Shown here in pieces: positions 13,097 to 25,914 of a stretch of 64,000 bases of DNA. The notes beneath the pieces were generated by a model. It searched no databases. It saw only the letters and a list, made by a program, of their open reading frames with translations, and had not been told where the DNA came from. The stretch's first letter is position 1. The number at the start of each line of letters is the position of its first letter. The stretch is from assembly GCF_019279795.1 (NCBI RefSeq), contig NC_056745.1:1489982795-1490046794 (forward strand), written 5' to 3'. The DNA is from Protopterus annectens. Lineage: Eukaryota; Chordata; Ceratodontiformes; Protopteridae. A program made the position numbers and the translations under genes.

Positions 13097-16000
13097 AACA
13101 ATACGTGCATGCATGTAGTATATTTAGATAAGGCACATTGTTAATTATTTGGTTTATTTGTTCTTCTCTGGTTACATAGGATATATAGTGTTGTATTTTT
13201 AGTCTAATTTCATTTTATATATAGTTTTTACTACAATTATAATTGTTTTAAGATGTTTTATGTCATAATCCATACAAAACATGAATTTTGATGCACAGTA
13301 CTGATATTCCCACTGCTTAATGTTCACAAATGCATCCAGTTTGTATAGCATAAAATGTAAGTTAAGGATATAGTATAAGTCTTTTATTACTGCACAGCTT
13401 TGGGTCTTGTTTAGTTATGGTTAGTATTGCTATTTGTATCAGACTTGGGTCTAAATGCAATATTTTCATTGAATTGTGTTCATATTTATACTGACTGTGT
13501 ATATATAGACAGATATTTTAAAAAGTTTTTCGTAAAGTAGTAGGCTGGATAGAAATGAGAGGTATTTAATTACTTAATGCCAGCCCAGACATTAATTGAA
13601 TAATTAGTGTAAATGGCGGTCTTTTTAGTATATAAGGGAGTGAGTTTTTATGTATTGTGTTCTGATGAAGTCTTCTGTACATGGATGAAAGCGCTCAACA
13701 TTGTCGTTTGTGGTCCAAATAAAGAGTACTGTTTTGGTGCAAGAATCCAGTTTTTCCTGGAATTATTTGCTGCTACGTTGGTGGTTGATTTTTATCTTCG
13801 TTCGTTGGATTCCAGGAACTTTTTCTATTTACGTAGTTGTTTTTCACAGCATGGATTCTATGCACGAAGTTTCAGGCTTCTCAACTTCCATAACCAGGGA
13901 GGAAGTTGACAAGATACATTCAGAAATGGCTATATTAAAGGGCGAAATTACTCGTCTACTTGAACTGTTAACTCCTCCCTCTGGTTCACACAAAAATTTA
14001 GTGCAACCTAACTCCAAAAACGTTGTCATGTCAGCACGTTCCTCTATTGGTAATGGCAGCAATGAGGAGATCCCGAATGGGCAGAGGAGGTTTTCATCTG
14101 CATTCCCATCGAGCTGTACACCGAGGAAGGAAGACAACGAACCTGCAGGCAGGCACAAAAGCACCCTTAATGTTTCTGCTTTGTCCGGTAACCACGAGGA
14201 AGACATTTATTTAATTTCTGGGGCAAAGCCTAAGCGTTTACCGCCAGTACGAACCTATGCATCTGATGAGAAGGCAGTGGTGTCGCAAATAAACATTCTA
14301 AAGGTACTGTGTCTCAGCGTTCCCCTTTGGGAGATAATGATAGTGCTTACAATTTTAATATAGATAAATTTACGCACATGCCCTTCGAGTTCAATGACAT
14401 TAACAATGTGAAAAACAAACGCATAAGGAAGATGAGGGGCATTTCTCTTCCTTAAAGGAAATGATTTACAGTTTCGGCAACAAGCTTAGTAAAATAAAGA
14501 CTATACAAGTGGACAACATGTATTTACGTAAATGTATAGACAGTGGTATAGTCCCGATGGGGCTACGATTTTTTAAGGAACCCATAGGGGTTGAGATGAA
14601 TGTGGACAATATCAAGGTGTGTAATAATATGTTTAATGGGTTTGGTAGACAATTTATGCAATTCATTGTAAACTGTAATGATTCTAAGCTGAGTAGTTTA
14701 CTACAAGAGGTTGAACATTTGAACAAACTTATCAAAAAGGATGTGTTGTTCCCACAATGGGAAAAATTGTATTGTAAGCAATATGATTATGCTGAAAACA
14801 ACTGCAAGAAAATTTTTGATAGAAAATGCAGGAAATTACAGAGAGATATGTCTCAGTATGAGAAAGGAACAGTATACAGGTGGAATGTCAGACAGGATGA
14901 GGAGAAAAATAAGAATATGAAGTATGTCACTAATCAAAATGTTTCACATTTACATCAGTTTGAGGAAGAATTTTTTTTAGAAGAGGGGAGGGATCACAAC
15001 ACCTGGCAACCAGCAAAACAGAAGGGGAAGGGGAAATACAGATGGAACAGATACAGGCAATATTAGAAGGATCCATTGGAAACCCTGATGGTAATAGACA
15101 CATGGTAGACCTGGAGAGTCCTTCTATCCATACTACAGATTTTAGGAATGATTGTGCATCAAATAGCATACTTCATACCAGTGGGGAAGTTAAGATATAC
15201 AATTATAGTACATACAAGGTTATACCTGAGTTATTTCAAGTATTTTCGAAGGGTATGAAGTTCATTCGGACAAATCTTTTGATATTATTGACACATTGGT
15301 AGAATTTAAGTTATTTTTGAGAAAAGTGAATCTTGGGGTGTTTTCAATCACAGTCCCTCACAGCAAGGATTTATGGGAGATTTGAGAAAGAAAAGTGCAT
15401 TTACTCCCCCCATGTTTAAAACACTGATATCTTTTGAAAATGTGATCAACACAGAAATATATGCTTTATACAACAAATATAAGCATAATAAAAGTGATCG
15501 TGATATGAGTCAACAAGTCTATTCTATTATAGACGCACTATGTGAACAAAATATTAGAATCATGTCAGCAGACAAAGGGGGAGGAATAGTATTATATGAT
15601 CAAGAAAAGTATACAGGCAAAATTTTTGAATTGTTAAACAACTCCCTGCAATATGAAGCCTCTTCCCTTAACCAGGTGAATATTGTGCATGGCAGAATTG
15701 ACTCATACCTGGAGGAATTTCTGTTGGAAAATAGAATTAACGAGGACTTATATAAGTTCCTCAAAGTAGAATTTCCCATATTGGCAACTATTACAGGGAT
15801 CCCCAAAGTGCACAAAAATCTTCTGGATCCCCCATTCAGACCAATAATTTCAGGAAGCTCTAGTAAAGCCTTTCCTTTAGGTAGAGTCATACACCATAGA
15901 TTGAAACATATGTATAATACTATTGCACACATCATGAAGGATTCCTGGGAATTCTTGGGAATATTTAAACAAGAGTTATGGAGCCCTAATCTTGTGTTTG

Positions 16001-17443
16001 TTACCATTGACATACAGGATCTCTTCTCCTGTATTCCCAAGAATGATGGTATAAACAGATTCCACAACAGTATATACAACCATAGTGGTCTAGGACAGGA
16101 CAACATCTCCCTGCTCACTGAATTCATGGATATAGTACTCGATCACAACTACATCTATTATGAGGGGGAGTACTACAGACAGAGGACCGGCGTAGCTATG
16201 GAGGCAGCATGTGCCCCATCTACGCCAATCTCATACTTCTTGATTGGGAGAATGAATTTGTTTTGCAATCCATCTGGATGCTATACATCAAAAGATATGT
16301 CCGGTACCTGGACGATATATTTGTTCTTTGGGAAGGAGACATGGAAAAACTTATTGATTTTGTAGATTATATCAATCATACCACTAGTTACCTCAAGTTC
16401 ACCCATCAGTTTGACACGGTGGGGATTAACTATCTCAATGTGTATCTTTATAGTGATGGGAAGTCCTTCCAGTCTCGGATTTTTAGGAAGGACACACATA
16501 GTAACGGGTACTTGCATTTTGATAGTGCCCACTCCTATTTTACTAAATGAAGTATAATTAAGGGGCAGTGCATTAGAGCCGCCAGGATGACATCTGTCAA
16601 GGAATGCATGCTGCAAGAATTATCATATATTGGTAGTTTATTTATGGATAAGGGTTATCCCACTGTTATGATCAAAGGCGTGACCTCGTATATATCTCAG
16701 GAATGGGGTAGAAAGTATCCGCCACTCCTAGGTATAGGACTTCAGAATACCAAGGAGTGAAACAACAACATTAATATTAACATAAATACCAGAAATGATA
16801 ATTATACCAAAGCATGCATATTAAAATATGGCAGGCATACGAATGAAGTAAAGGACATTATTATGTCCAATTGGAACATAGTGACAAGTGACGTTACTAT
16901 AAAGGAGAAAGTACCACATAGACCCCAATTTGTATATAAAACGGGAAATAATTTGAAGAGAATAACTGAAGTTAAATCTAGTTACCAGAGGAAAGGGAAG
17001 ATACACAAAGGGGGTACAAAAAAATGTGGACGCTGTAATTATTGCAGATACATATTTGAAGAACTTTCTATCACCTTAAATAATAACTTAAGAAGTAAGG
17101 TGAGATTTTGTCATGGAAATATTGTCAGACTCAGCATCTAATATATCTAGCAATATGTGACACATGTATGAATTATTATGTTGGGAAAACCGATCGCTGT
17201 TTTAAAAACAGAATCTACGATCATATGTATTGCATTAAAAAACATGATATGAATAATGCCCTATCTCATCACCTCATAAATAGCTCAGATTGCACTGGCT
17301 TCAAATTTGCCATCTTGGAAGTGGTACCACCTAATCCTAGAGGGGGAAATATTAAGGCAATCGTGAGTGAAAAGGAAATTAGGTGGCAGATAAGACTTAA
17401 TGCAGCTACATCCCTGGACTCAATGAAATGATTCCTACCAAAC
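13080..17443 (+). mobile_element. PLE1 unit 4
   Basis: Full 4364-bp copy. It shares private variants with unit 5, for example aatattgtgcat near 15681 and aaaggcgtg near 16675, where units 1-3 have gcg and gacgtg. Confidence 0.9.
13652..13706 (+). ncRNA. hammerhead-like ribozyme, PLE1 unit 4
   Basis: CTGATGA at 13662-13668; predicted cut after C13696, 4359 nt from the unit 3 site. Core identical to the other units. Confidence 0.65.
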
Positions 17444-17460
17444 CCTTAGTCAGAGTATAA
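13851..17460 (+). pseudogene. PLE1 unit 4 polyprotein, broken
   Basis: The ATG at 13851 starts the N-terminal domain, which shifts frame near 14273. It reopens from 14461 through 15066. The RT is open from 15373 to beyond motif B (16365) and contains motif A TIDIQDLFS. The YLDD motif lies in the next frame (16209-16550) because of a shortened C run near 16212. An in-frame TGA at about 16757 and a 2-bp insertion near 17120 (gaaatattgtc for gaaattgtc) break the endonuclease half. Confidence 0.85.
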
Positions 17461-20400
17461 AACAATACGTGCATGCATGTAGTATATTTAGATAAGGCAC
17501 ATTGTTAATTATTTGGTTTATTTGTTCTTCTCTGGTTACATAGGATATATAGTGTTGTATTTTTAGTCTAATTTCATTTTATATATAGTTTTTACTACAA
17601 TTATAATTGTTTTAAGATGTTTTATGTCATAATCCATACAAAACATGAATTTTGATGCACAGTACTGATATTCCCACTGCTTAATGTTCACAAATGCATC
17701 CAGTTTGTATAGCATAAAGTGTAAGTTAAGGATATAGTATAAGTCTTTTATTACTGCACAGCTTTGGGTCTTGTTTAGTTATGGTTAGTATTGCTATTTG
17801 TATCAGACTTGGGTCTAAATGCAATATTTTCATTGAATTGTGTTCATATTTATACTGACTGTGTATATATAGACAGATATTTTAAAAAGTTTTTCGTAAA
17901 GTAGTAGGCTGGATAGAAATGAGAGGTATTTAATTACTTAATGCCAGCCCAGACATTAATTGAATAATTAGTGTAAATGGCGGTCTTTTTAGTATATAAG
18001 GGAGTGAGTTTTTATGTATTGTGTTCTGATGAAGTCTTCTGTACATGGATGAAAGCGCTCAACATTGTCGTTTGTGGTCCAAATAAAGAGTACTGTTTTG
18101 GTGCAAGAATCCAGTTTTTCCTGGAATTATTTGCTGCTACGTTGGTGGTTGATTTTATCTTCGTTCGTTGGATTCCAGGAACTTTTCTATTTACGTAGTT
18201 GTTTTTCACAGCATGGATTCTATGCACGAAGTTTCAGGCTTCTCAACTTCCATAACCAGGAGGAAGTTGACAAGATACATTCAGAAATGGCTATATTAAA
18301 GGGCGAAATTACTCGTCTACTTGAACTGTTAACTCCGCCCTCTGGTTCACACAAAAATTTAGTGCAACCTAACTCCAAAAACGTTGTCATGTCAGCACGT
18401 TCCTCTATTGGTAATGGCAGCAATGAGGAGATCCCGAATGGGCAGAGGAGGTTTTCATCTGCATTCCCATCGAGCTGTACACCGAGGAAGGAAGACAACG
18501 AACCTGCAGGCAGGCACAAAAGCACCCTTAATGTTTCTGCTTTGTCCGGTAACCACGAGGAAGACATTTATTTAATTTCTGGGGCAAAGCCTAAGCGTTT
18601 ACCGCCAGTACGAACCTATGCATCTGATGAGAAGGCGAGTGGTGTCGCAAATAAACATTCTAAAGGTACTGTGTCTCAGCGTTCCCCTTTGGGAGATAAT
18701 GATAGTGCTTACAATTTTAATATAGATAAATTTACGCACATGCCCTTGAGTTCAATGACATTAACAATGTGAAAAACAAACGCAAGGAAGATGAGGGGCA
18801 TTTCTCTTCCTTAAAGGAAATGATTTACAGTTTCGGCAACAAGCTTAGTAAAATAAAGACTATACAAGTGGACAACATGTATTTACGTAAATGTATAGAC
18901 AGTGGTATAGTCCCGATGGGGCTACGATTTTTTAAGGAACCCATAGGGGTTGAGATGAATGTGGACAATATCAAGGTGTGTAATAATATGTTTAATGGGT
19001 TTGGTAGACAATTTATGCAATTCATTGTAAACTGTAATGATTCTAAGCTGAGTAGTTTACTACAAGAGGTTGAACATTTGAACAAACTTATCAAAAGGAT
19101 GTGTTGTTCCCACAATGGGAAAAATTGTATTGTAAGCAATATGATTATGCTGAAAACAATTGCAAAAAGTTTTTGACAGAAAATGCAGGAAATTACAGAG
19201 AGATATGTCTCAGTATGAGAAAGGAACAGTATACAGGTGGAATGTCAGACAGGATGAGGAGAAAAATAAGAATATGAAGTATGTCACTAATCAAAATGTT
19301 TCACATTTACATCAGTTTGAGGAAGAATTTTTTTTAGAAGAGGGGAGGGATCACAACACCTGGCAACCAGCAAAACAGAAGGGGAAGGGGAAATACAGAT
19401 GGAACAGATACAGGCAATATTAGAAGGATCCATTGGAAACCCTGATGGTAATAGACACATGGTAGACCTGGAGAGTCCTTCTATCCATACTACAGATTTT
19501 AGGAATGATTGTGCATCAAATAGCATACTTCATACCAGTGGGGAAGTTAAGATATACAATTATAGTACATACAAGGTTATACCTGAGTTATTTCAAGTAT
19601 TTTCGAAGGGTATGAAGTTCATTCCGGACAAATCTTTTGATATTATTGACACATTGGTAGAATTTAAGTTATTTTTGAGAAAAGTGAATCTTGGGGTGTT
19701 TTTCAATCACAGTCCCTCACAGCAAGGATTTATGGGAGATTTGAGAAAGAAAAGTGCATTTACTCCCCCCATGTTTAAAACACTGATATCTTTTGAAAAT
19801 GTGATCAACACAGAAATATATGCTTTATACAACAAATATAAGCATAATAAAAGTGATCGTGATATGAGTCAACAAGTCTATTCTATTATAGACGCACTAT
19901 GTGAACAAAATATTAGAATCATGTCAGCAGACAAAGGGGGAGGAATAGTATTATATGATCAAGAAAAGTATACAGGCAAAATTTTTGAATTGTTAAACAA
20001 CTCCCTGCAATATGAAGCCTCTTCCCTTAACCAGGTGAATATTGTGCATGGCAGAATTGACTCATACCTGGAGGAATTTCTGTTGGAAAATAGAATTAAC
20101 GAGGACTTATATAAGTTCCTCAAAGTAGAATTTCCCATATTGGCAACTATTACAGGGATCCCCAAAGTGCACAAAAATCTTCTGGATCCCCATTCAGACC
20201 AATAATTTCAGGAAGCTCTAGTAAAGCCTTTCCTTTAGGTAGAGTCATACACCATAGATTGAAACATATGTATAATACTATTGCACACATCATGAAGGAT
20301 TCCTGGGAATTCTTGGGAATATTTAAACAAGAGTTATGGAGCCCTAATCTTGTGTTTGTTACCATTGACATACAGGATCTCTTCTCCTGTATTCCCAAGA

Positions 20401-21790
20401 ATGATGGTATAAACAGATTCCACAACAGTATATACAACCATAGTGGTCTAGGACAGGACAACATCTCCTGCTCACTGAATTCATGGATATAGTACTCGAT
20501 CACAACTACATCTATTATGAGGGAGTACTACAGACAGAGGACCGGTAGCTATGGAGGCAGCATGTGCCCCATCTACGCCAATCTCATACTTCTTGATTGG
20601 GAGAATGAATTTGTTTTGCAATCCATCTGGATGCTATACATCAAAAGATATGTCCGGTACCTGGACGATATATTTGTTCTTTGGGAAGGAGACATGGAAA
20701 AACTTATTGATTTTGTAGATTATATCAATCATACCACTAGTTACCTCAAGTTCACCCATCAGTTTGACACGGTGGGGATTAACTATCTCAATGTGTATCT
20801 TTATAGTGATGGGAAGTCCTTCCAGTCTCGGATTTTTAGGAAGGACACACATAGTAACGGTACTTGCATTTTGATAGTGCCCACTCCTATTTTACTAAAT
20901 GAAGTATAATTAAGGGGCAGTGCATTAGAGCCGCCAGGATGACATCTGTCAAGGAATGCATGCTGCAAGAATTATCATATATTGGTAGTTTATTTATGGA
21001 TAAGGGTTATCCCACTGTTATGATCAAAGGCGTGACCTCGTATATATCTCAGGAATGGGGTAGAAAGTATCCGCCACTCCTAGGTATAGGACTTCAGAAT
21101 ACCAAGGAGGAAACAACAACATTAATATTAACATAAATACCAGAAATGATAATTATACCAAAGCATGCATATTAAAATATGGCAGGCATACGAATGAAGT
21201 AAAGGACATTATTATGTCCAATTGGAACATAGTGACAAGTGACGTTACTATAAAGGAGAAAGTACCACATAGACCCCAATTTGTATATAAAGCGGAAATA
21301 ATTTGAAGAGAATAACTGAGGTTAAATCTAGTTACCAGAGCAAAGGCAAGATACACAAAGGGGTACAAAAAAATGTGGACGCTGTAATTATTGCAGATAC
21401 ATATTTGAAGAACTTTCTATCACCTTAAATAATAACTTAAGAAGTAAGGTGAGATTTTGTCACGGAAATTGTCAGACTCAGCATCTAATATATCTAGCAA
21501 TATGTGACACATGTATGAATTATTATGTTGGGAAAACCGATCGCTGTTTTAAAAACAGAATCTACGATCATATGTATTGCATTAAAAAACATGATATGAA
21601 TAATGCCCTATCTCGTCACCTCATAAATAGCTCAGATTGCACTGGCTTCAAATTTGCCATCTTGGAAGTGGTACCACCTAATCCTAGAGGGGGAAATATT
21701 AAGGCAATCGTGAGTGAAAAGGAAATTAGGTGGCAGATAAGACTTAATGCAGCTACATCCCTGGACTCAATGAAATGATTCCTACCAAAC
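17444..21790 (+). mobile_element. PLE1 unit 5
   Basis: Full 4347-bp copy and the most damaged one: several one- or two-base losses in short runs near 18259, 18749, 19165, 20468, 20523 and 20547. It shares coding variants with unit 4. Confidence 0.9.
18016..18070 (+). ncRNA. hammerhead-like ribozyme, PLE1 unit 5
   Basis: CTGATGA at 18026-18032; predicted cut after C18060, 4364 nt from the unit 4 site. Confidence 0.65.
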
Positions 21791-21807
21791 CCTTAGTCAG
21801 AGTATAA
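18213..21807 (+). pseudogene. PLE1 unit 5 polyprotein, broken
   Basis: The ATG at 18213 is followed by a lost G near 18259, so the open frame enters from 18065 instead. Open pieces are 18065-18772, 18769-19176, 19399-20205 (middle domain and RT start), 20259-20492 (motif A), 20517-20909 (YLDD), 20939-21136 and 21449-21778 (GIY-YIG). All conserved motifs can still be read, so decay looks recent or partly technical. Confidence 0.85.
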
Positions 21808-22545
21808 AACAATACGTGCATGCATGTAGTATATTTAGATAAGGCACATTGTTAATTATTTGGTTTATTTGTTCTTCTCTGGTTACATAGGTTATATAGT
21901 GTTGTATTTTTTAGTCTAATTTCATTTTATATATAGTTTTTTACTACAATTATAATTGTTTTTAAGATGTTTTATGTCATAATCCATACAAAACATGAAT
22001 TTTGATGCACAGTACTGATATTCCCACTGCTTAATGTTCACAAATGCATCCAGTTTGTATAGCATAAAATGTAAGTTAAGGATATAGTATAAGTCTTTTA
22101 TTACTGCACAGCTTTGGGTCTTGTTTAGTTATGGTTAGTATTGCTATGTGTATCAGACTTGGGTCTAAATGCAATATTTTCATTGAATTGTGTTCATATT
22201 TATATTGACTGTGTATATATAGACAGATATTTTAAAAAGTTTTTCGTAAAGTAGTAGGCTGGATAGAAATGAGAGGTATTTAATTACTTAATGCCAGCCC
22301 AGACATTAATTGAATAATTAGTGTAAATGGCGGTCTTTTTAGTATATAAGGGAGTGAGTTTTTATGTATTGTGTTCTGATGAAGTCTTCTGTACATGGAT
22401 GAAAGCGCTCAACATTGTCGTTTGTGGTCCAAATAAAGAGTACTGTTTTGGTGCAAGAATCCAGTTTTTCCTGGAATTATTTGCTGCTATGTTGGTGGTT
22501 GATTTTTATCTTCGTTCGTTGCATTCCAGGAACTTTTTCTATTTA
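21791..22545 (+). mobile_element. PLE1 unit 6, 5' portion only
   Basis: The UTR, TATA-like sequence and hammerhead motif match the other units up to about 22545. There the sequence switches directly into a 62-bp minisatellite, before the coding ATG. Its UTR variants match unit 2. Confidence 0.9.
22366..22420 (+). ncRNA. hammerhead-like ribozyme, PLE1 unit 6
   Basis: CTGATGA at 22376-22382; predicted cut after C22410, 4350 nt from unit 5. It is retained although the coding part of this unit is missing. Confidence 0.65.
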
Positions 22546-23470
22546 TTAGCTAGAGTAGTCATACAGCTCTGTGTAAGTCATGGCAGTGAGAAGTACACCT
22601 GGCATTATTAGCTAGTGTAGTCATACAGCTCTCAGAGGTACACCTGGGATTATTAGCTAGTATAGTCATACCGCTCTGTGTGAGTCATGGCAGTGAGAGG
22701 TACGCTTGGCATTATTAGCTATTGTGGTCATACAGCTCTTTGTATGTCATGGCAGTGAGAGGTACACTTGGCATTATTAGCTATTGTGGTCATACAGCTC
22801 TGTGTAAGTCGTGGCAGTGAGAGGTACACTTGGTATTATTAGGTAGTGTAGTCTTACAGCTCTGCGTGAGTTGTGGCAGTGAGAGGTACTCTTGGTATTA
22901 TTAGCTAGTGTAGTCGTACAGCTCTGTGTGAGTCGTGGCAGTGAGAGGTATGTTTGGTATTATGTGCTAGTGTAGTCACACAGCTCTCTGAGTCATGGCA
23001 GTGAATGGTATACTTGGTATTATTAGCTAGTGTAGTCATACAGGTCTGTGTGAGTCGTGATAGTGAGAGGTACGCTTAGCATTATTAGATACTGTAGTCA
23101 TACAGCTCTGTGTGCATCATGGCAGTGATAGGTACGCTTAGCATTATTAGATACTGTAGTCATACAGCTCTGTGTGCGTCATGGCAGTGAGAGGTACGCT
23201 TAGCATTATTAGCTACTGTAGTCATACAGCTCTGTGTGCGTCATGGCAGTGAGAGGTACGCTTAGCATTATTAGATACTGTAGTCATACAGCTCTGTGTG
23301 CGTCATGGCAGTGAGAGGTACACTTGGCATTATTAGCTAGTGTGGACATACAGCTCTGTGTGAGTCGTGGCAGTGAGAGGTACATTTGGTATTAGCTAGT
23401 GTAGTCATACAGCTCTGTGCGAGTCATAGCAGTGAAAGGTACGCTTGATATTATTAGCTAGTGTAGTAAC
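22546..23470 (+). repeat. 62-bp minisatellite, about 15 copies
   Basis: The unit begins attattagctagtgtagtc, then atacagctctgtgtgagtc, and ends with atggcagtgagaggtacgc plus ttggc. Copies differ by scattered substitutions and a few short deletions. It abuts the broken end of the PLE1 array with no spacer. Confidence 0.9.
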
Positions 23471-23680
23471 TGCCTATTGGTTACTGAGGACCAGTTACTG
23501 GTAGATCAAGATTTGAGAGAGATGCAAATATTTACACAGCCTGTAGGCCTCTCTCTTACATAGATAAATAGCCAGTTAGCTTCACACATCTGTAACCTAC
23601 CCCTGCATGCAAGTATCATATACACAATAGTTGAAATCACTCCATAAGTATCCTATAGTCAAAGCAAACAAGTCTCAGCC
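23471..23680. other. spacer between two minisatellites
   Basis: About 200 bp of unique-looking sequence with no gene, RNA or repeat that I recognise. Confidence 0.5.
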
Positions 23681-24713
23681 TTAAACCAATGCCACAACAC
23701 CACCACCACCACTCTTACCCAGACAGCATTACCACAACATCATCACTCTCTCCCAGCCCGTATAGTATCACAGTACCATCACCACTCTTACCAAGCCCAC
23801 ATAATATCACACCACCACCACACTCACTTAGCCAACATAATACCACAACAACACCACCACACTCACTTAGCAATCATAATACCACAACACCACCACCAGT
23901 CACCCAGCCCACATAATATCACAACACCACCCCTCTTACCCAGCCCACATAATACCACAACTCCACCACTGCTCTCACACAGCCCACATAATACCAAAAT
24001 ACCACCACCACTCTAATCCAACTCATATCATACAATAACACCAGAACCATCCTCACCCAGCCCAAATAATACATCATCACCACCACTCTCACACAGCCCA
24101 AATAATACCACAACACAACCACTCTCTTCCAGCCCACATAATATCACACCACCACCACTCCTACCCAGGCCACATAATACCACATCACCACTACCACTCT
24201 CCTCCAGCTCACATAATAGTATAACACCACTCCCACTCTCACCCAGCCCACATAATACCACAACACCACCACTCTTACCCAGCCCACATAATACCACAAT
24301 ACCACCACCACTCTTACCCAGCCCACATAATTCCACACCACCACCACTCTTACCCAGCCCACATAATACCACAACACCTCCACTCTTACCCAGCCCACAT
24401 AATACCACAACACCACTACTACTCTCACCCAGCCCACATAATACCACACCACCACCACTCTCACCCAACTCACATAATACCACACCACCACCACTGTTAT
24501 CCAGTCCACATAATACCACATCACCACCACTCTTACCCAGCCCATATAATACCACAAAACTATCATCACTCTCATCCAGCCCGCATAATACCACACCACC
24601 ACCACTCTTATCCAGCCCAAATAATGCCACAACACAACCATCATTCCCATCCAACTCACATAATACCATAACACCACCACCACTCTCATCCAGCCCAAAT
24701 AATATCACACAAC
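23680..24713 (+). repeat. about 39-bp CCA-rich minisatellite, left block
   Basis: Tandem copies of a 36-42 bp unit built from cagcccacataataccac, aacaccaccaccac and tcttaccc. Long open frames on either strand here only reflect a period that is often divisible by three. The array continues after a CR1 insertion, at 25229. Confidence 0.9.
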
Positions 24714-25228
24714 TGGAGTGGCCTCAAAAGTACTTCACAAAGAGGATCATAGGCCTTAAACATTTGTCCTATATGGACAGATTAAAAAACTTCAACTATT
24801 CTCTGTCTCATATCGTCTACTTAGAGGCGATCTCTGCTTGACTTACAAAGCTATGTCTGACCCAGCTCTGTTAGAAATGCTATATCAAAAGAAATCCCAA
24901 TCCCCCACACCACATGCTCCAGAGACCTCAACCTCATTACCACAATCAACGGAACATCTTGGAGGGGCAGGTTCATAACCCAGAGACTGCCAATGCTATG
25001 GAATAGACTTCCCATATATGTCAAGCAGAGCACCTCACTGGCTCTCTTCAAGAGAAATCTTGATGAGTGGATGGGAAATAGAATATTACCCCAGGGATCA
25101 CTCCAGTGGCTTTACTCGACAGAGGCACTAGGAAGTAATGTCAGGTGGCATGATATCAGGGTAATCCTATGGGCTCGGCTTGTGAATGCTCCAGGATCAT
25201 TCACCTAGTACACACCTATGAACCTATG
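24714..25228 (+). mobile_element. CR1 LINE, 5'-truncated, inserted in minisatellite
   Basis: About 515 bp matching the C-terminal end of CR1 ORF2 and the 3' tail of the copies at 38570-39069 and 43734-44300. Recognisable pieces are LTYKAMSDPALLEML and MLWNRLPIYVKQSTSLALF. It ends in the octamer-like tail cctatgaacctatgaacc, typical of CR1. Minisatellite sequence continues on both sides, so the LINE landed inside the array. Confidence 0.85.
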
Positions 25229-25695
25229 AACCACCAACCCTCTCATCCAGACCACATAATACCACTACATCACCACCACTCTCAACCAGCCCACATAATA
25301 TTACACCACCACCACCACTCTTACATAGCCCACATAATACCACATCACCATCACTCTCACACAGCCCACATAATACCATAACACCACCACCACCACCACT
25401 CTCACCCAACCCACATAACACCACACCACCATTACTCTCACCCAACCCATATAGTACCGCAAAACCACCACAACTCTCACCCAGCCCACATCGTACCACA
25501 CCACCACCAACGCTCTTACCCACCCCACATAATACCACACCATCACCACTCTCACCCAGGCCACATAATACCACAAAACCACCACCACCACCACTCTCAC
25601 CCAGCTCACATAATACCACAACACCACCACCACTCTTACCCCGCCCAGATAATACCAAAACATCACCATCACTCTCACCCAGTCCACATAATAAA
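25229..25695 (+). repeat. about 39-bp CCA-rich minisatellite, right block
   Basis: Continuation of the array at 23680-24713 after the CR1 insertion, about 12 further copies. Confidence 0.9.
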
Positions 25696-25756
25696 AACAT
25701 ATCTTTGTACAAGAGTCACAAGGATGTAGATCTTAATCCATCTACATATATAATTG

Positions 25757-25880
25757 CTAATGTCTTAGGAAACTGATGATGCCATAGTTAGGCACATAAA
25801 TTCTACTCTTAACAGGCTGGATAAGAATACAGTAACAGTAAGCTGCCTTTCCATTTCCTGGGTCTGTGGCATTACAGGGG
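25757..25880 (+). pseudogene. CR1 ORF1 esterase-domain relic
   Basis: Translation gives pieces matching the esterase region of the CR1 ORF1 at 36580-36690: AIVRHIN, then LNRLDKNTVTVSCLS. The first conserved block (GDS in the better copy) is altered. Only about 40 codons remain. Confidence 0.6.
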
Positions 25881-25914
25881 TTCTAAAATCATTGAAACTA
25901 ACTCAGAAAACCAC

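Noticed and set aside
22546-23470. Possible CRISPR-like array
   Set aside because: Units are contiguous 62-bp tandem repeats without unique spacers, in a vertebrate-type sequence.
24028-24708. 226-codon minus-strand open frame of Gly/Val/Leu repeats
   Set aside because: It is a translation of the CCA-rich minisatellite whose period is near 39 bp; overlapping frames are equally open and there is no non-repeat flank.
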